From NCBI RefSeq assembly GCF_017306545.1, contig NZ_JAFKID010000019.1, forward strand, positions 24,913-88,912: 64,000 bases of DNA. The letters run 5' to 3'. This document shows positions 45,275-53,409 of this stretch, piece after piece. The translations under genes were made by a program, and so were the position numbers. This stretch comes from Mesorhizobium sp. Its GTDB lineage: Bacteria > Pseudomonadota > Alphaproteobacteria > Rhizobiales > Rhizobiaceae. The notes beneath the pieces were generated by a model. The model worked only from the letters and a program-made list of their open reading frames with translations. It had not been told where the DNA came from and searched no databases. Numbering within the stretch: the stretch's first letter is position 1; each line of letters starts with the position of its first letter.

Positions 45275-46433
45275 TTTCCGTTCCTCGCACCACTGTTTCG
45301 AATTCGCTCAACCGTTCCGGTCCGCCAACCGGGAAGAAAACCACAGGCTGCTTGCCCGGATCAGGCAACCACGGCCAACCCATGCGCTCGTGCAATCCGC
45401 GCCAGCTCGCATAGACGTCCGAACCGACAGGCACCGGCTCCATCAGCGGTTTCAGCCGCTCGGCACGTTCGAAACCGACGCTGATGCCCGCACGGTCCGC
45501 GGCGCGCTCATGGATGCGGTTGACAGCCGGCCAGCCATAGGTCGCCTGGCGTGTGAGCCTCGCCTGCCTGCCCGCCTCGTCGTCGCGGGCAAGCTGTTCG
45601 GCCAGGAAGGCGCTCGGCTTCGGCCCGTCGACCGGCACATGGGTCAGCAGCAATTCCATGCGAACGCCGCTCCACACCGGACCGAACACAGGCGCGTCGA
45701 CGAATGCGGGCTTGTCCTCGACCAGCTCCGGAAGCCCTTCCCAACGCCGTTCGGCGAGATACCGCGACAAGGCAGGAAGATAGTCCCGGCCGCTGGCCTT
45801 GTTCGCCGCGATCCATCGACCGATGGCAGCTTTCGCGGCGGTGCGCTGGTCCGGTGTCAGGGCAGACCATGCCGCGAATGCCTCGTCTCGCGATCCGGTC
45901 GAGCCGACCGGCCAGTCCCGCCAGGCCCGTTCGAATGCCCGTTCGACAGCTTTCCGATCTTCCGAGCCACGCGCCTGCGCCTCTCTCTCAATCGGTTCTG
46001 TTGGTGGTTCTACTGACGGTTCAGCCTTATAGGGGGGTGCGGGGGGATTGCTGTCATCTGCCGGTGGTTGTGCAGTCATCTGCCGGTGGCTGTGCCGTGA
46101 GATGCCGGTGGCACCACCGGCAGGATTTGCCGGTGGTTGACCGTTCCGCGCCGGCTGTTTCTCGCCATCCATGCAGAGGCGGATTTCGTCTGCCTGATAG
46201 GTTCCGCCGGCGTTGCGACGGCGCTCTACGACGATCAGGCCCGCGTCTTCGAGCTTGCGCTTCCAGTCGCGAATGGTCCGCTCCGCCATTTCCGTGTCGG
46301 ACATGAGGCGCGCATCGGACGGCCAGCACCGGCCGGTTTCGTCGGCATAATTCGCCAACGCATAGAGCAGCAGCTTGCCGCTGGCGCCGCCCGCCTCGAC
46401 CTTGGACACCCAAGCAGTTGCCTGCCAGCTCAC
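45243..46433 (-). CDS. Helix-turn-helix replication-type protein
   Basis: 396 residues from GTG 46433, which overlaps the stop of the previous gene (GTGA); an ATG at 46451 is possible. The N-terminal winged helix (KLLLYALANYADETGRCWPS; MAERTIRDWKRKLEDAGLI) is of the HTH_36 type found in phage replication initiators. A Pro/Ser-rich linker follows (about 100-150). The C-terminal part is unrecognised. Probably a phage replication (O-like) protein. Confidence 0.68.
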   Translation of the reverse strand: MSWQATAWVSKVEAGGASGKLLLYALANYADETGRCWPSDARLMSDTEMAERTIRDWKRKLEDAGLIVVERRRNAGGTYQADEIRLCMDGEKQPARNGQPPANPAGGATGISRHSHRQMTAQPPADDSNPPAPPYKAEPSVEPPTEPIEREAQARGSEDRKAVERAFERAWRDWPVGSTGSRDEAFAAWSALTPDQRTAAKAAIGRWIAANKASGRDYLPALSRYLAERRWEGLPELVEDKPAFVDAPVFGPVWSGVRMELLLTHVPVDGPKPSAFLAEQLARDDEAGRQARLTRQATYGWPAVNRIHERAADRAGISVGFERAERLKPLMEPVPVGSDVYASWRGLHERMGWPWLPDPGKQPVVFFPVGGPERLSEFETVVRGTENDGGRCEAAE

Positions 46434-46972
46434 CGCCGTGCCCTCCACCATGCGTCGAAATCGCGGCGCAGCGCCTTCCAGCGCTCCGCCGCCTGCCCGC
46501 CGTCGTTGAGTTCCGCTCGCGACGTGACGCCGAGCAAGGTGCGCACCTTCTGGGCAACGCGTTCGTCGGTCAGCGGCCGGTCAAGACCATGCCGCTCCTC
46601 GAGGAAGACGCGGAACGACGGCTCGTCGCACTTCATGGCGCACTCGGCGGCGAAGTTCTTCGGATCGGCAGGCTGCGGCGGATCGCCTCTGGGCGAGCGG
46701 TCTTCCTTCGGCTTGAGCCTGGCAATCGCGCGGTCAACGAGGCCGAGCAGAAACCGGACGTTGTCCGGCGCCTCCACCACGAAGGCGATTTCGTCGTCGG
46801 TCGCACCACAGTCGAAACGCAGCACCGGCGACAATTCGCCCATCGGCCCGAGCGCCTCGACAAAGCACCCGGCATCGGCCGGGTTGCCGTCGTGGACGCG
46901 CGCCCATGAGGCAGGCGCGATGGCCGCAAGCTGGTCACGAACGCGCGCGAGCCGGGCGGATTCGGAAATCAT
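46430..46972 (-). CDS. Prophage hypothetical protein
   Basis: 180 residues starting MISESARLARVRDQLAAIAPAS. Mixed alpha/beta N-terminus, Arg/Lys/Pro middle (RLKPKEDRSPRGDPPQPADP) and a helical C-terminus (LGVTSRAELNDG, RRDFDAWWRARR). Overlaps both neighbours by 4 bases. Function unknown. Confidence 0.6.
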   Translation of the reverse strand: MISESARLARVRDQLAAIAPASWARVHDGNPADAGCFVEALGPMGELSPVLRFDCGATDDEIAFVVEAPDNVRFLLGLVDRAIARLKPKEDRSPRGDPPQPADPKNFAAECAMKCDEPSFRVFLEERHGLDRPLTDERVAQKVRTLLGVTSRAELNDGGQAAERWKALRRDFDAWWRARR

Positions 46973-48510
46973 TCCGCCGCCTCCATCATCCGAACAAGGC
47001 GAGTTGCGCCGGCGGAGCCTCGACCGGCAAGGCGATGGCACAGAGTGCGGAACGCATGCGCGCCTTCCAGGCTGACAACGCCGTTGCCGAGCATGCGCAG
47101 CCGCTCGACGCGGGCGGCGTGAGGGCCAGCGAGGTCCACCCTGGCGGCCACCCCATCAGCCATTCGACGAACAGCGGGTTCAAGGTCCGGCGAATGTGCG
47201 AGGACTCGTCGCCAACCGTCGAGATCGGCCGGTCCGGGAGGGAAGACACCAAGGTCGAAGCCATCCCCATCGTCAGGTTGTAGCTGCGCGAATTCCCCGG
47301 CTGATGGCTCTCGCCGAAACTCAGCGATGTCGGCGTCGGCCACTGCTTGGCCTGCAATGTCAGCGTTCCATTCGGTCCCATCCTGTCGGCCGGCGACATT
47401 CGCTGCCGTCGAGCATGAAACGCTTCCGGCGACTCGTCGTTCTCGTTGGCGCGAGGCGTCATCCAGAGCGTGTTGACCTGTTGCGTCAGGCTCGTACCCG
47501 ACATCGCTGCGGTGATCGTCCCGCCGCGCTGACCGTCTCCCGCTGACGGCGTCGTCCAGAGCGCCGCGTCCCGGCTCAGGTTGTTGCCCTGCGTCGAATG
47601 GATGTCCGCTCCCGGACGCCTGCCGTCGTGCGCTGTCGGCGTCGACCACATCGACACCACGTCCTCCAGCCGCGCGCGAGGATCCGTAACGTTTTCCCGA
47701 AGCTGGCCGGCCATCCCGTCGCCGGTTCGCGGTGTCGGCCAGACCTTCGCTACCTCGTTCAGCGGCGCCCCCTTCGATCCTCGATCGTGAAGCTCGTCGT
47801 TGGCGCCCTTCCAGTCCCTTGCAGACGGCGTCGGCCACGCCTGCGCAACTTCCGCGAGATACAGAGGCACCGTGTTCTGTCCGGCATTCCGCTTCCGGAA
47901 AGCCGCGCATTTCGCCAAGGTCTCCTCGTCTCGCACGCGATTCATCGCATCCGGCGTCGGCCAATTCGTCATGTACGCCGAGGATGAAGAGGCGCTCGCG
48001 CTCATGGCTCGCGCCGACTTCCGCCGCCGTGAACAATCCGATCTCAACCTGGAAACCAAGCTTGCGAAGGTCTCGCCATACCCGCTCGGCTCCAGCGACT
48101 TCGTCAGCCCCCGCCGCAAGCATGCCGCCGACGTTCTCGATAAGCACCCACCAGACGCGCGACTGGACGACGATGCGCCGCGCGTCGGACCACAGGTCGC
48201 GCTCGTCGAGTTGCCCCTGCTTGCGTCCAGCGAGGCTATGCGGCTGGCACGGGATGCCGCCAACGAGGCCGTCCACGCATCCACGCCAGCGTCGGCCGTC
48301 GAATGTTCGGGCATCGCTCCACACAGGTGCCGGAGCCATGAAACCCTGTTCCATCGCTGAAACCAGGTGCGCGACGGCGAAGGCTTCCCTCTCCACCATG
48401 CAGACTGCGCGAGCGCATGGAACCGCCAGTTCGATTCCAAGATCAAGTCCGCCCCCCCCTGTGCAGATGGAGAGGATGTCGAGGGACCAGGGACGTGCAG
48501 CCACATTCAC
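46969..48510 (-). CDS. DNA cytosine-5 methyltransferase
   Basis: Methylates cytosine in DNA, probably protecting phage DNA. 513 residues from GTG 48510 (GTGA overlap). Motif I LDILSICTGGGGLDLG (10-25), catalytic motif IV GGIPCQPHS (Cys 88), motif VI IENVGG (125-130), motif VIII HERERLFILG (169-178), and motif X near the C-terminus RLRMLGNGVVSLEGAHAFRTL. The middle, about 185-420, is Arg/Gly/Ala/Asp-rich and repeats ADAD-like words (VADAV, LADTA, VADAD). The +1 frame over the same bases looks like the real target-recognition region, so the full product may need a frame change. Confidence 0.85.
   Translation of the reverse strand: MNVAARPWSLDILSICTGGGGLDLGIELAVPCARAVCMVEREAFAVAHLVSAMEQGFMAPAPVWSDARTFDGRRWRGCVDGLVGGIPCQPHSLAGRKQGQLDERDLWSDARRIVVQSRVWWVLIENVGGMLAAGADEVAGAERVWRDLRKLGFQVEIGLFTAAEVGASHERERLFILGVHDELADAGCDESRARRGDLGEMRGFPEAECRTEHGASVSRGSCAGVADAVCKGLEGRQRRASRSRIEGGAAERGSEGLADTANRRRDGRPASGKRYGSSRAAGGRGVDVVDADSARRQASGSGHPFDAGQQPEPGRGALDDAVSGRRSARRDDHRSDVGYEPDATGQHALDDASRQRERRVAGSVSCSTAANVAGRQDGTEWNADIAGQAVADADIAEFRREPSAGEFAQLQPDDGDGFDLGVFPPGPADLDGWRRVLAHSPDLEPAVRRMADGVAARVDLAGPHAARVERLRMLGNGVVSLEGAHAFRTLCHRLAGRGSAGATRLVRMMEAAE
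46986..47972 (-). CDS. Overlapping +1 frame of the methyltransferase, target-recognition-like
   Basis: This frame, open for 506 codons from 48506, is shadow-like up to about 47975, then reads as protein. It holds seven modules of the form W-P/S/T/M-T-P-x-A/T at 47963, 47837, 47741, 47648, 47558, 47465 and 47342, then LNPLFVEWLMGWPPGW near 47183-47135 and an end QLALFG. WPTPT modules and the NP-FVEWLMG-P-GWT ending are known from many phage cytosine methyltransferases. An ATG at 47972 could start it, though without a good ribosome site; a +1 shift from the upstream frame is the alternative. Confidence 0.5.
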   Translation of the reverse strand: MTNWPTPDAMNRVRDEETLAKCAAFRKRNAGQNTVPLYLAEVAQAWPTPSARDWKGANDELHDRGSKGAPLNEVAKVWPTPRTGDGMAGQLRENVTDPRARLEDVVSMWSTPTAHDGRRPGADIHSTQGNNLSRDAALWTTPSAGDGQRGGTITAAMSGTSLTQQVNTLWMTPRANENDESPEAFHARRQRMSPADRMGPNGTLTLQAKQWPTPTSLSFGESHQPGNSRSYNLTMGMASTLVSSLPDRPISTVGDESSHIRRTLNPLFVEWLMGWPPGWTSLALTPPASSGCACSATALSAWKARMRSALCAIALPVEAPPAQLALFG

Positions 48511-49070
48511 GCCCGCCCTCCCTTGTGCCAGACGCCGGCGGCGCGCGCGGCGTGAAGGATCGCCGAATGATCGCGATTGCCGAACAGCCGGCCGAGTTCC
48601 GGCAACGAGATGTCCGGCCGCGCGACATAGGCGGCCGCCATGGCTTCCCGGCGCGCCAGCACAACATGCCTGGCGTTGCGCTTGCCGAGCAGCGTGCGCA
48701 CGGAAATCCCATGCCGCTCGGCTGTCGTACGGATGATCTCCGCCACCAGCGGCATGGGCGCCGGCACCTCCGGCACATCGGCCACATCCTTGGCATAGAG
48801 CATCATCACCGCCCCGCCGACGATGGCTTCAGCCTGGGCGCGAGCATCGGCGAGCGCGATGGCGACGATCTCCATCGCCTCCGCCTTGGCCTCGGCGACG
48901 ATCCTGTCCGCTTCGGCGCGGATTTCGTCGAGCGCGGCGCCGCTGGCCCGCTGCAATTCCGTGGCCGACAAAGGCCGCGTCTGCTCTCGCTGGCGCGCTG
49001 CGAGCGCCGGGCTGCGCATGTCGAGACGCGGCAGGCCGCGATCCAGTTTCCGCAAGGCAGGCTCAGCCAT
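48507..49070 (-). CDS. Protein with DnaA-type C-terminal DNA-binding domain
   Basis: 187 residues from ATG 49070. The middle is a charged helix (AEADRIVAEAKAEAMEIVAIAL). The last 70 residues (AERHGISVRTLLGKRN, LARREAMAAAYV, LPELGRLFGNRDHSAILHA) match the DnaA-box-binding domain of DnaA. No AAA+ ATPase is present. It may bind the phage origin or act as a regulator. Confidence 0.75.
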   Translation of the reverse strand: MAEPALRKLDRGLPRLDMRSPALAARQREQTRPLSATELQRASGAALDEIRAEADRIVAEAKAEAMEIVAIALADARAQAEAIVGGAVMMLYAKDVADVPEVPAPMPLVAEIIRTTAERHGISVRTLLGKRNARHVVLARREAMAAAYVARPDISLPELGRLFGNRDHSAILHAARAAGVWHKGGRA

Positions 49071-49308
49071 CGACCCCGAGCCCCCGCAGTTCGTCGGCCA
49101 GATGCGCCGCGCGCATGTCCAGCGCCGTGCGCAGCGCACCCGCGATCTCTTTGGCGTAGCTGTCGGACGCGACGATCTCGCTGGCGCGCTCGCCGTCGCC
49201 GACGACGAAGTGCAGCCGCTCGCCGGCAGCGAGCCGTCCCGCCATGGCGCGGGTGGCGTCCAGTTGCGCAGCAAGCGCCTGCGCCCGTTTCAGATCGGAC
49301 GCCCGCAT
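49063..49308 (-). CDS. Small prophage protein
   Basis: 81 residues starting MRASDLKRAQALAAQLDATRAM, mostly helical, with a short strand (LHFVVGDGERAS) and a helical end. Overlaps the DnaA-domain gene by 8 bases and meets the cupin-like gene at one base. Unknown. Confidence 0.6.
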   Translation of the reverse strand: MRASDLKRAQALAAQLDATRAMAGRLAAGERLHFVVGDGERASEIVASDSYAKEIAGALRTALDMRAAHLADELRGLGVDG

Positions 49309-49793
49309 CACTCGAACTCCCCGCAGCCGCGCCCGATCTCGCCAGGCTTTTCCGGCTTGGTGAAGCGCTGCCACGGCACCCAGCCGAGACGGCAATGGAA
49401 ACCCCACGTCCGCAACACCGGCCCGGTGAGGAACAGCGTCCAGCAAGGTCCGTCGACCAGTTCGATACGGTGCGCCGCCGTGGCGCTGCGGAATTTCACC
49501 TGGCCGGCATGGCGCTCGGCACGGCGGCTGATGCCGCCGGCGTCGATGGTGTGTTCGACATACCGGCCGCGCAGCAGCACCGAGAGGTTCCACCACGGAT
49601 GATCATGCAGAGCGCGGTCGTCGTCGGAGCGGCGGAAGTGATGGAGATAGATGTTGAACCAGCGATTGCGCGGAATCAGCCACCAGCGCCGCATGTAAGG
49701 ATCGGCATCGCCGCCGATGATGACGTCGGGCGGACGCCGCTCCGAAAGCGCGACAAGACGCGGCGCCAGCCGCAGGATCAGCTTTGCGAGCAT
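49308..49793 (-). CDS. Cupin-like conserved phage protein
   Basis: 161 residues. A beta-barrel pattern with DDDRALHDHPWWNLSVLL and, later, AAHRIELVDGPCWTLFLTGP; the His residues (H-x-H and the late His) suit a cupin metal site. The ending RTWGFHCRLGWVPWQRFT is highly conserved in similar phage proteins. Activity unknown. Confidence 0.65.
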   Translation of the reverse strand: MLAKLILRLAPRLVALSERRPPDVIIGGDADPYMRRWWLIPRNRWFNIYLHHFRRSDDDRALHDHPWWNLSVLLRGRYVEHTIDAGGISRRAERHAGQVKFRSATAAHRIELVDGPCWTLFLTGPVLRTWGFHCRLGWVPWQRFTKPEKPGEIGRGCGEFE

Positions 49794-50224
49794 TTTTCCA
49801 AACTCACTGTTTCAGTGGTGGTCACGTGAAACACACGCTTGCGCCGGGCCGTCTGGCGCGGGCGCTTGCGCGGTTTCGGGGCGTTTTGGGACGGCGTGTA
49901 GAAGGCGTCGGGATCGAGCCCGGCCCAGTCGCAGATCGCGCGCACCTTCTGGTAGGCGAGGTGCTGGCCGCTGGACATGCGCGACAGGTCGGCGGCGCTC
50001 ACGCCCATTTCCTGGCCGATGTCGCGATGCCCGCGACCGTCGAACGCCAGCATCGGGTTCACCCGACGCGCCAGGGCGCGCATGTCGAAATCGGCGAGCC
50101 GGCCGGCGTGCGGCTTCGGTTGTCGCCGCGCCAGTTCCTCGGCGCGCTCATCCATCGCCATGCGCTTTTCCAGCGCCTTGCGCAGACGGGCCATGGCGCG
50201 GAGGATGGAAGGGTCGGACGTCAT
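49778..50224 (-). CDS. Helix-turn-helix protein
   Basis: 148 residues from ATG 50224. A central HTH (HRDIGQEMGVSAADLSRMSSG with KVRAICDWAGLDPDAFY) resembles XRE/Cro domains. The C-terminal 35 residues are very basic (KPRKRPRQTARRKR). Overlaps both neighbours. Likely a DNA-binding regulator. Confidence 0.65.
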   Translation of the reverse strand: MTSDPSILRAMARLRKALEKRMAMDERAEELARRQPKPHAGRLADFDMRALARRVNPMLAFDGRGHRDIGQEMGVSAADLSRMSSGQHLAYQKVRAICDWAGLDPDAFYTPSQNAPKPRKRPRQTARRKRVFHVTTTETVSLEKCSQS

Positions 50225-51657
50225 TCCGCCACCGCCAGTCCCGTCCGTTCGGCGAACAGTTTCGTGATGGCCGCTTTGGCTATGGCGACGCTCTTTGCCT
50301 TGTGGTGCGGTCCGGTGACAGTCCCCAACCAGAACGACCAGGTGCAGCCTTTTTCCTCTGGAAAGACGGCCGCGACCTCGACCGAGCCGAGCTTCGCCAG
50401 AATCCGTCCCTTGTCGTGCAGTTGCTCCCACGACAGAGAGACGCCCGATGGCGGAGCGGCGGCCGGCACAGGCACCCGATTGTCATCCGGACCGCGCGGC
50501 CCACACGGCTTGGCGTTTTCGAAAACCTTCCAGTCGACCCGCAATATCGTGGTGTCGCGGTGGCCGCCGGCGTCGTATGTGCCGGTCGCCTCGTCGAGTT
50601 CCCACACGAACCAGGCCGTGTTCATGCGGCTGGACGCTTCCGGTCCGTCCCAGCCGTCGCGGTGCATCATCGGCAGGCGGCGCGTGAAGATGTAGACCGT
50701 CTTCGGCGGGCATTCGTCCATCGAGAAGCAGCGGTCCGGATCGTCGAAACCGCACAGGAAATTCAGGTTGAGCAACAACGCCATGCGGCGCGGCCGATGC
50801 ACGCGCAGCGCATGGGCGACAAAGGCGTTGAGGTCGGCGCCATAGGGCGGATTGGTGACGATATCAGGCCGTTCCGGGTCTTCGCCGCGCGGTGCGCTGG
50901 CAAGGAAGTTCTCGACCCGCTGCACTTCGCCGAAACGGTCGGCGGTGCCATAATCGATCAGGTCGGATAGCTCGACCTCATAGCCGGCGTCTTCAAGCAT
51001 GCGGCTGATGGCACCGCGCCCGCAGGCGGGCTCCCATACTTTCGGCGAGAACCGGGTGAGCGACAGCAGCGCCCGCATCGCCTCCGGCGGCGTCTGGTAG
51101 AGATTGTTACCGCGCTCGGCGGCGGTGGCGGAATCGGTGCCGACAGCGGCGCGCAGATTGGCACGCGGCAGTTCGCGCTTCAGGGCGGCCCGCGTCGGCT
51201 CGACCCGCTCGGCAAGCATCTGGTCGAGGGCGCGACGCACGATGCCGGGATCGTGTTCGATGGCATCGCGCATCTGGCGCGCTTCGTGCACCTGCTTGCG
51301 GGTAAGCCCGACCTCTTCGGCGGTAAAACCGTTCCCGTCCGGAACGGTTTTCGGGCGGCCGCCCTTCTCGGCGCCGGCGGGGCGCGCGGCGTCATATTCC
51401 TTGGCAAGACGGCTTTTCGCGAGACTCTCGATCTCCAGCGAATCCGCCTGCACGCGATAAGTCGCGTTGATCAGTTCGTCATGGGCGCGCTTGGCTTTGG
51501 CAAGGCGCGCGGCCCGTTTGGCTGCGTCGTAGATCGTCGCCGCCATATCGTGCGCCGACAGCACCTCCGCGGCGCTAGTCGCGCGCGAGAGCACCGCCGC
51601 CGCCTCTTTCACAAGAGACGGCAGCGTATCGTCAGCTATGGCGGGAGCGCCGGTCAT
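50221..51657 (-). CDS. Putative DNA adenine-type methyltransferase fused to HTH-like N-terminus
   Basis: 478 residues from ATG 51657. The first 190 residues are helical with an HTH-like part (FTAEEVGLTRKQVHEARQMRDAIE), like ParB/regulator domains. Residues about 185-400 have a class I methyltransferase fold: motif I EPACGRGAISRML (about 209) and catalytic NPPY (269-272). NPPY enzymes usually methylate adenine N6 or cytosine N4 in DNA. Its pairing with a cytosine methyltransferase suggests phage DNA protection. Confidence 0.75.
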   Translation of the reverse strand: MTGAPAIADDTLPSLVKEAAAVLSRATSAAEVLSAHDMAATIYDAAKRAARLAKAKRAHDELINATYRVQADSLEIESLAKSRLAKEYDAARPAGAEKGGRPKTVPDGNGFTAEEVGLTRKQVHEARQMRDAIEHDPGIVRRALDQMLAERVEPTRAALKRELPRANLRAAVGTDSATAAERGNNLYQTPPEAMRALLSLTRFSPKVWEPACGRGAISRMLEDAGYEVELSDLIDYGTADRFGEVQRVENFLASAPRGEDPERPDIVTNPPYGADLNAFVAHALRVHRPRRMALLLNLNFLCGFDDPDRCFSMDECPPKTVYIFTRRLPMMHRDGWDGPEASSRMNTAWFVWELDEATGTYDAGGHRDTTILRVDWKVFENAKPCGPRGPDDNRVPVPAAAPPSGVSLSWEQLHDKGRILAKLGSVEVAAVFPEEKGCTWSFWLGTVTGPHHKAKSVAIAKAAITKLFAERTGLAVAE

Positions 51658-52580
51658 CACGCTTCCGGCGCGCCTTCGAAGGCCGGCAGTTCGGTCGCGC
51701 CGGCCGCCGTGCCGAGGTCGCGCTCCACCTGTTCGCGCAGGAAGAATTCCCAGCGGTAGAGCTGGTAGAACCACTTGATGTCCCCGCCGGCGATGCGATA
51801 GCGCAGCCGCGCCGGAATGCGCACGGCGTCGCCGTCGACGAAGGCCGCCACCGACACCATGAAGATGCCGGGAATGACCACCGCCTCGCCCTTGGAGTTC
51901 TGGTGTTCTTCCGTGAACTCCACCGTCCGCTCGCCGGTCTGGAGGCGAACGCCCTGCTTGGCGCGGGCGGAAACGAAGACTTCCAGATGCCGCGACAGCG
52001 ACACGACCTCCGAAGGAGTCGCCATCTTCTCGTTGAACAGGCGCTCATATTCCGAACGCTCGCCGTCCATGGGCGCTGCCAGTTCAGCGGCATGCTCCTC
52101 GAGGAATGCGGCGAACACCTCCTGCTCCATCGGCTTGGCGTTCACGCCGACCCACGCCTTGAACTCGTCGGTCAGGGGGAAGGCGTAGACGATGCGGTGC
52201 TGGCGATTGCGCGCCTCGCCCTGCGCGTCGTCATAGTCGAGGACGGCGGTCAGCTTCGGGTCCGGCCAGATGCAGCGTCCGAACAATGCCGAGCGCTCGT
52301 CCTTGTGCCGGTTGACCAGGTTGACGAAGCTTTCCAGCGTATCGGCCGTCGCCGTGCCCTTGCGACGCTGCGGCATCAGGCGGGTTTCTTCCAGCAGGGT
52401 GCGGAGCGAACGGAACGTCTGCTCCTTGCGGTCGAACGCGACCGGCACCGACGAAGGAAGGCCGGCGCCGAGGCCGGACGTGGTGATATTGAGGATCGTC
52501 GGCGACGCCGCCTCGGTGGCGAGCGCCGAAACGACGTCGATGGCGTGGGAATCGAGAGGCACTTGCTGCTTGTCGGCCAT
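51657..52580 (-). CDS. DUF2303 family protein
   Basis: 307 residues. Typical layout of DUF2303 (YfdQ-like): FRSLRTLLEETRLMPQRRKGTA, a central DAQGEARNRQHRIVYAFPLTDEFKAW, and a C-terminal IPARLRYRIAGGDIKWFYQLYRWE. Found in phage early regions with the next small gene; function unknown. Confidence 0.82.
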   Translation of the reverse strand: MADKQQVPLDSHAIDVVSALATEAASPTILNITTSGLGAGLPSSVPVAFDRKEQTFRSLRTLLEETRLMPQRRKGTATADTLESFVNLVNRHKDERSALFGRCIWPDPKLTAVLDYDDAQGEARNRQHRIVYAFPLTDEFKAWVGVNAKPMEQEVFAAFLEEHAAELAAPMDGERSEYERLFNEKMATPSEVVSLSRHLEVFVSARAKQGVRLQTGERTVEFTEEHQNSKGEAVVIPGIFMVSVAAFVDGDAVRIPARLRYRIAGGDIKWFYQLYRWEFFLREQVERDLGTAAGATELPAFEGAPEA

Positions 52581-52609
52581 GGCCGGGTCCTTTCAGGCTG
52601 GAGGGAAAA

Positions 52610-52963
52610 TCAGGAGGCCGCAGCCTCGTCTTCGTCGTCGCGGTCGGGTGCTGCGGCACGCGGCGGGAACATGTCGATCTGGTTGGGGTGCTCGACCGAC
52701 AGCGAACCGTCGACCGCCCAGAAGGGCGTCTTCATGAACTTGACGATGTCCGGCAGCTTCGACTTGGCGTCCGCTTTGACGTCGATGCGGCCGAGCTCGT
52801 ATTCGAGCGTGATCTTGACGGTGATCTCGGCCTTGCACTTGTCGGCCGGAGACTGTTCGAGCGCGTCGATCGCCTCGCCCATCAGCTGGTCGCAATGGCG
52901 CGAGAAATCTCCGCGCGACAACAGGCCCATCATTTCGCGGAAAGAGCGCAACACCCGGCTCAT
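52610..52963 (-). CDS. Prophage protein paired with DUF2303
   Basis: 117 residues starting MSRVLRSFREMMGLLSRGDF; a strand segment CKAEITVKITLEYELGRIDVKAD and an acidic tail (DRDDEDEAAAS). It keeps company with DUF2303 in many phages. Overlaps the upstream gene by 4 bases. Confidence 0.62.
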   Translation of the reverse strand: MSRVLRSFREMMGLLSRGDFSRHCDQLMGEAIDALEQSPADKCKAEITVKITLEYELGRIDVKADAKSKLPDIVKFMKTPFWAVDGSLSVEHPNQIDMFPPRAAAPDRDDEDEAAAS

Positions 52964-53409
52964 GGGGTAATCCTTTCGTGGTTGAGGATGCGATAGGTGC
53001 CCTTCCTGCCGGCGCGCGAGGCGACGACGGTATCGACGAGATCGGCCTTGAAGAGCAGTTGGAAGTGGTAGCTGAGACGGCCGCCGGGCAGGCCCGACAG
53101 CGCGGCGAAATCCTCGACGCTGCCCGTCACCGTGCCGTCCGCATCGGCCCTAAGCCGCAGCGCGTTGAACAGCCGCGCCGCCGTCGACGTGACGGCATGC
53201 TGGCGGGCGAATGCATCGGCATCGAACCCGGCGTCGTCGACCTGCACGCCGAGGATGGTTTCGAAATGGCGCTGCACCAACGTGGTGACGGACACGCGGG
53301 CCCGGCGCGCCGCCTTTTCGAGCTGCTGGTTGAACTCGCGGTCGCAGCGGACCGAGAAGCGGTAGAAGCGCGCGTCGAAATCCGGCTTGGAAAGATCGTC
53401 GCCCATCAC
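52960..53409 (-). CDS. Ribbon-helix-helix / winged-helix-like phage regulator
   Basis: 149 residues. N-terminal RFYRFSVRCDREFNQQLEKAARRARVSVTTLVQRH resembles a ribbon-helix-helix. The C-terminal part (FAALSGLPGGRLSYHFQLLFKADLV) looks like a winged helix. Possibly a DNA-binding regulator of early genes. Confidence 0.62.
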   Translation of the reverse strand: MMGDDLSKPDFDARFYRFSVRCDREFNQQLEKAARRARVSVTTLVQRHFETILGVQVDDAGFDADAFARQHAVTSTAARLFNALRLRADADGTVTGSVEDFAALSGLPGGRLSYHFQLLFKADLVDTVVASRAGRKGTYRILNHERITP

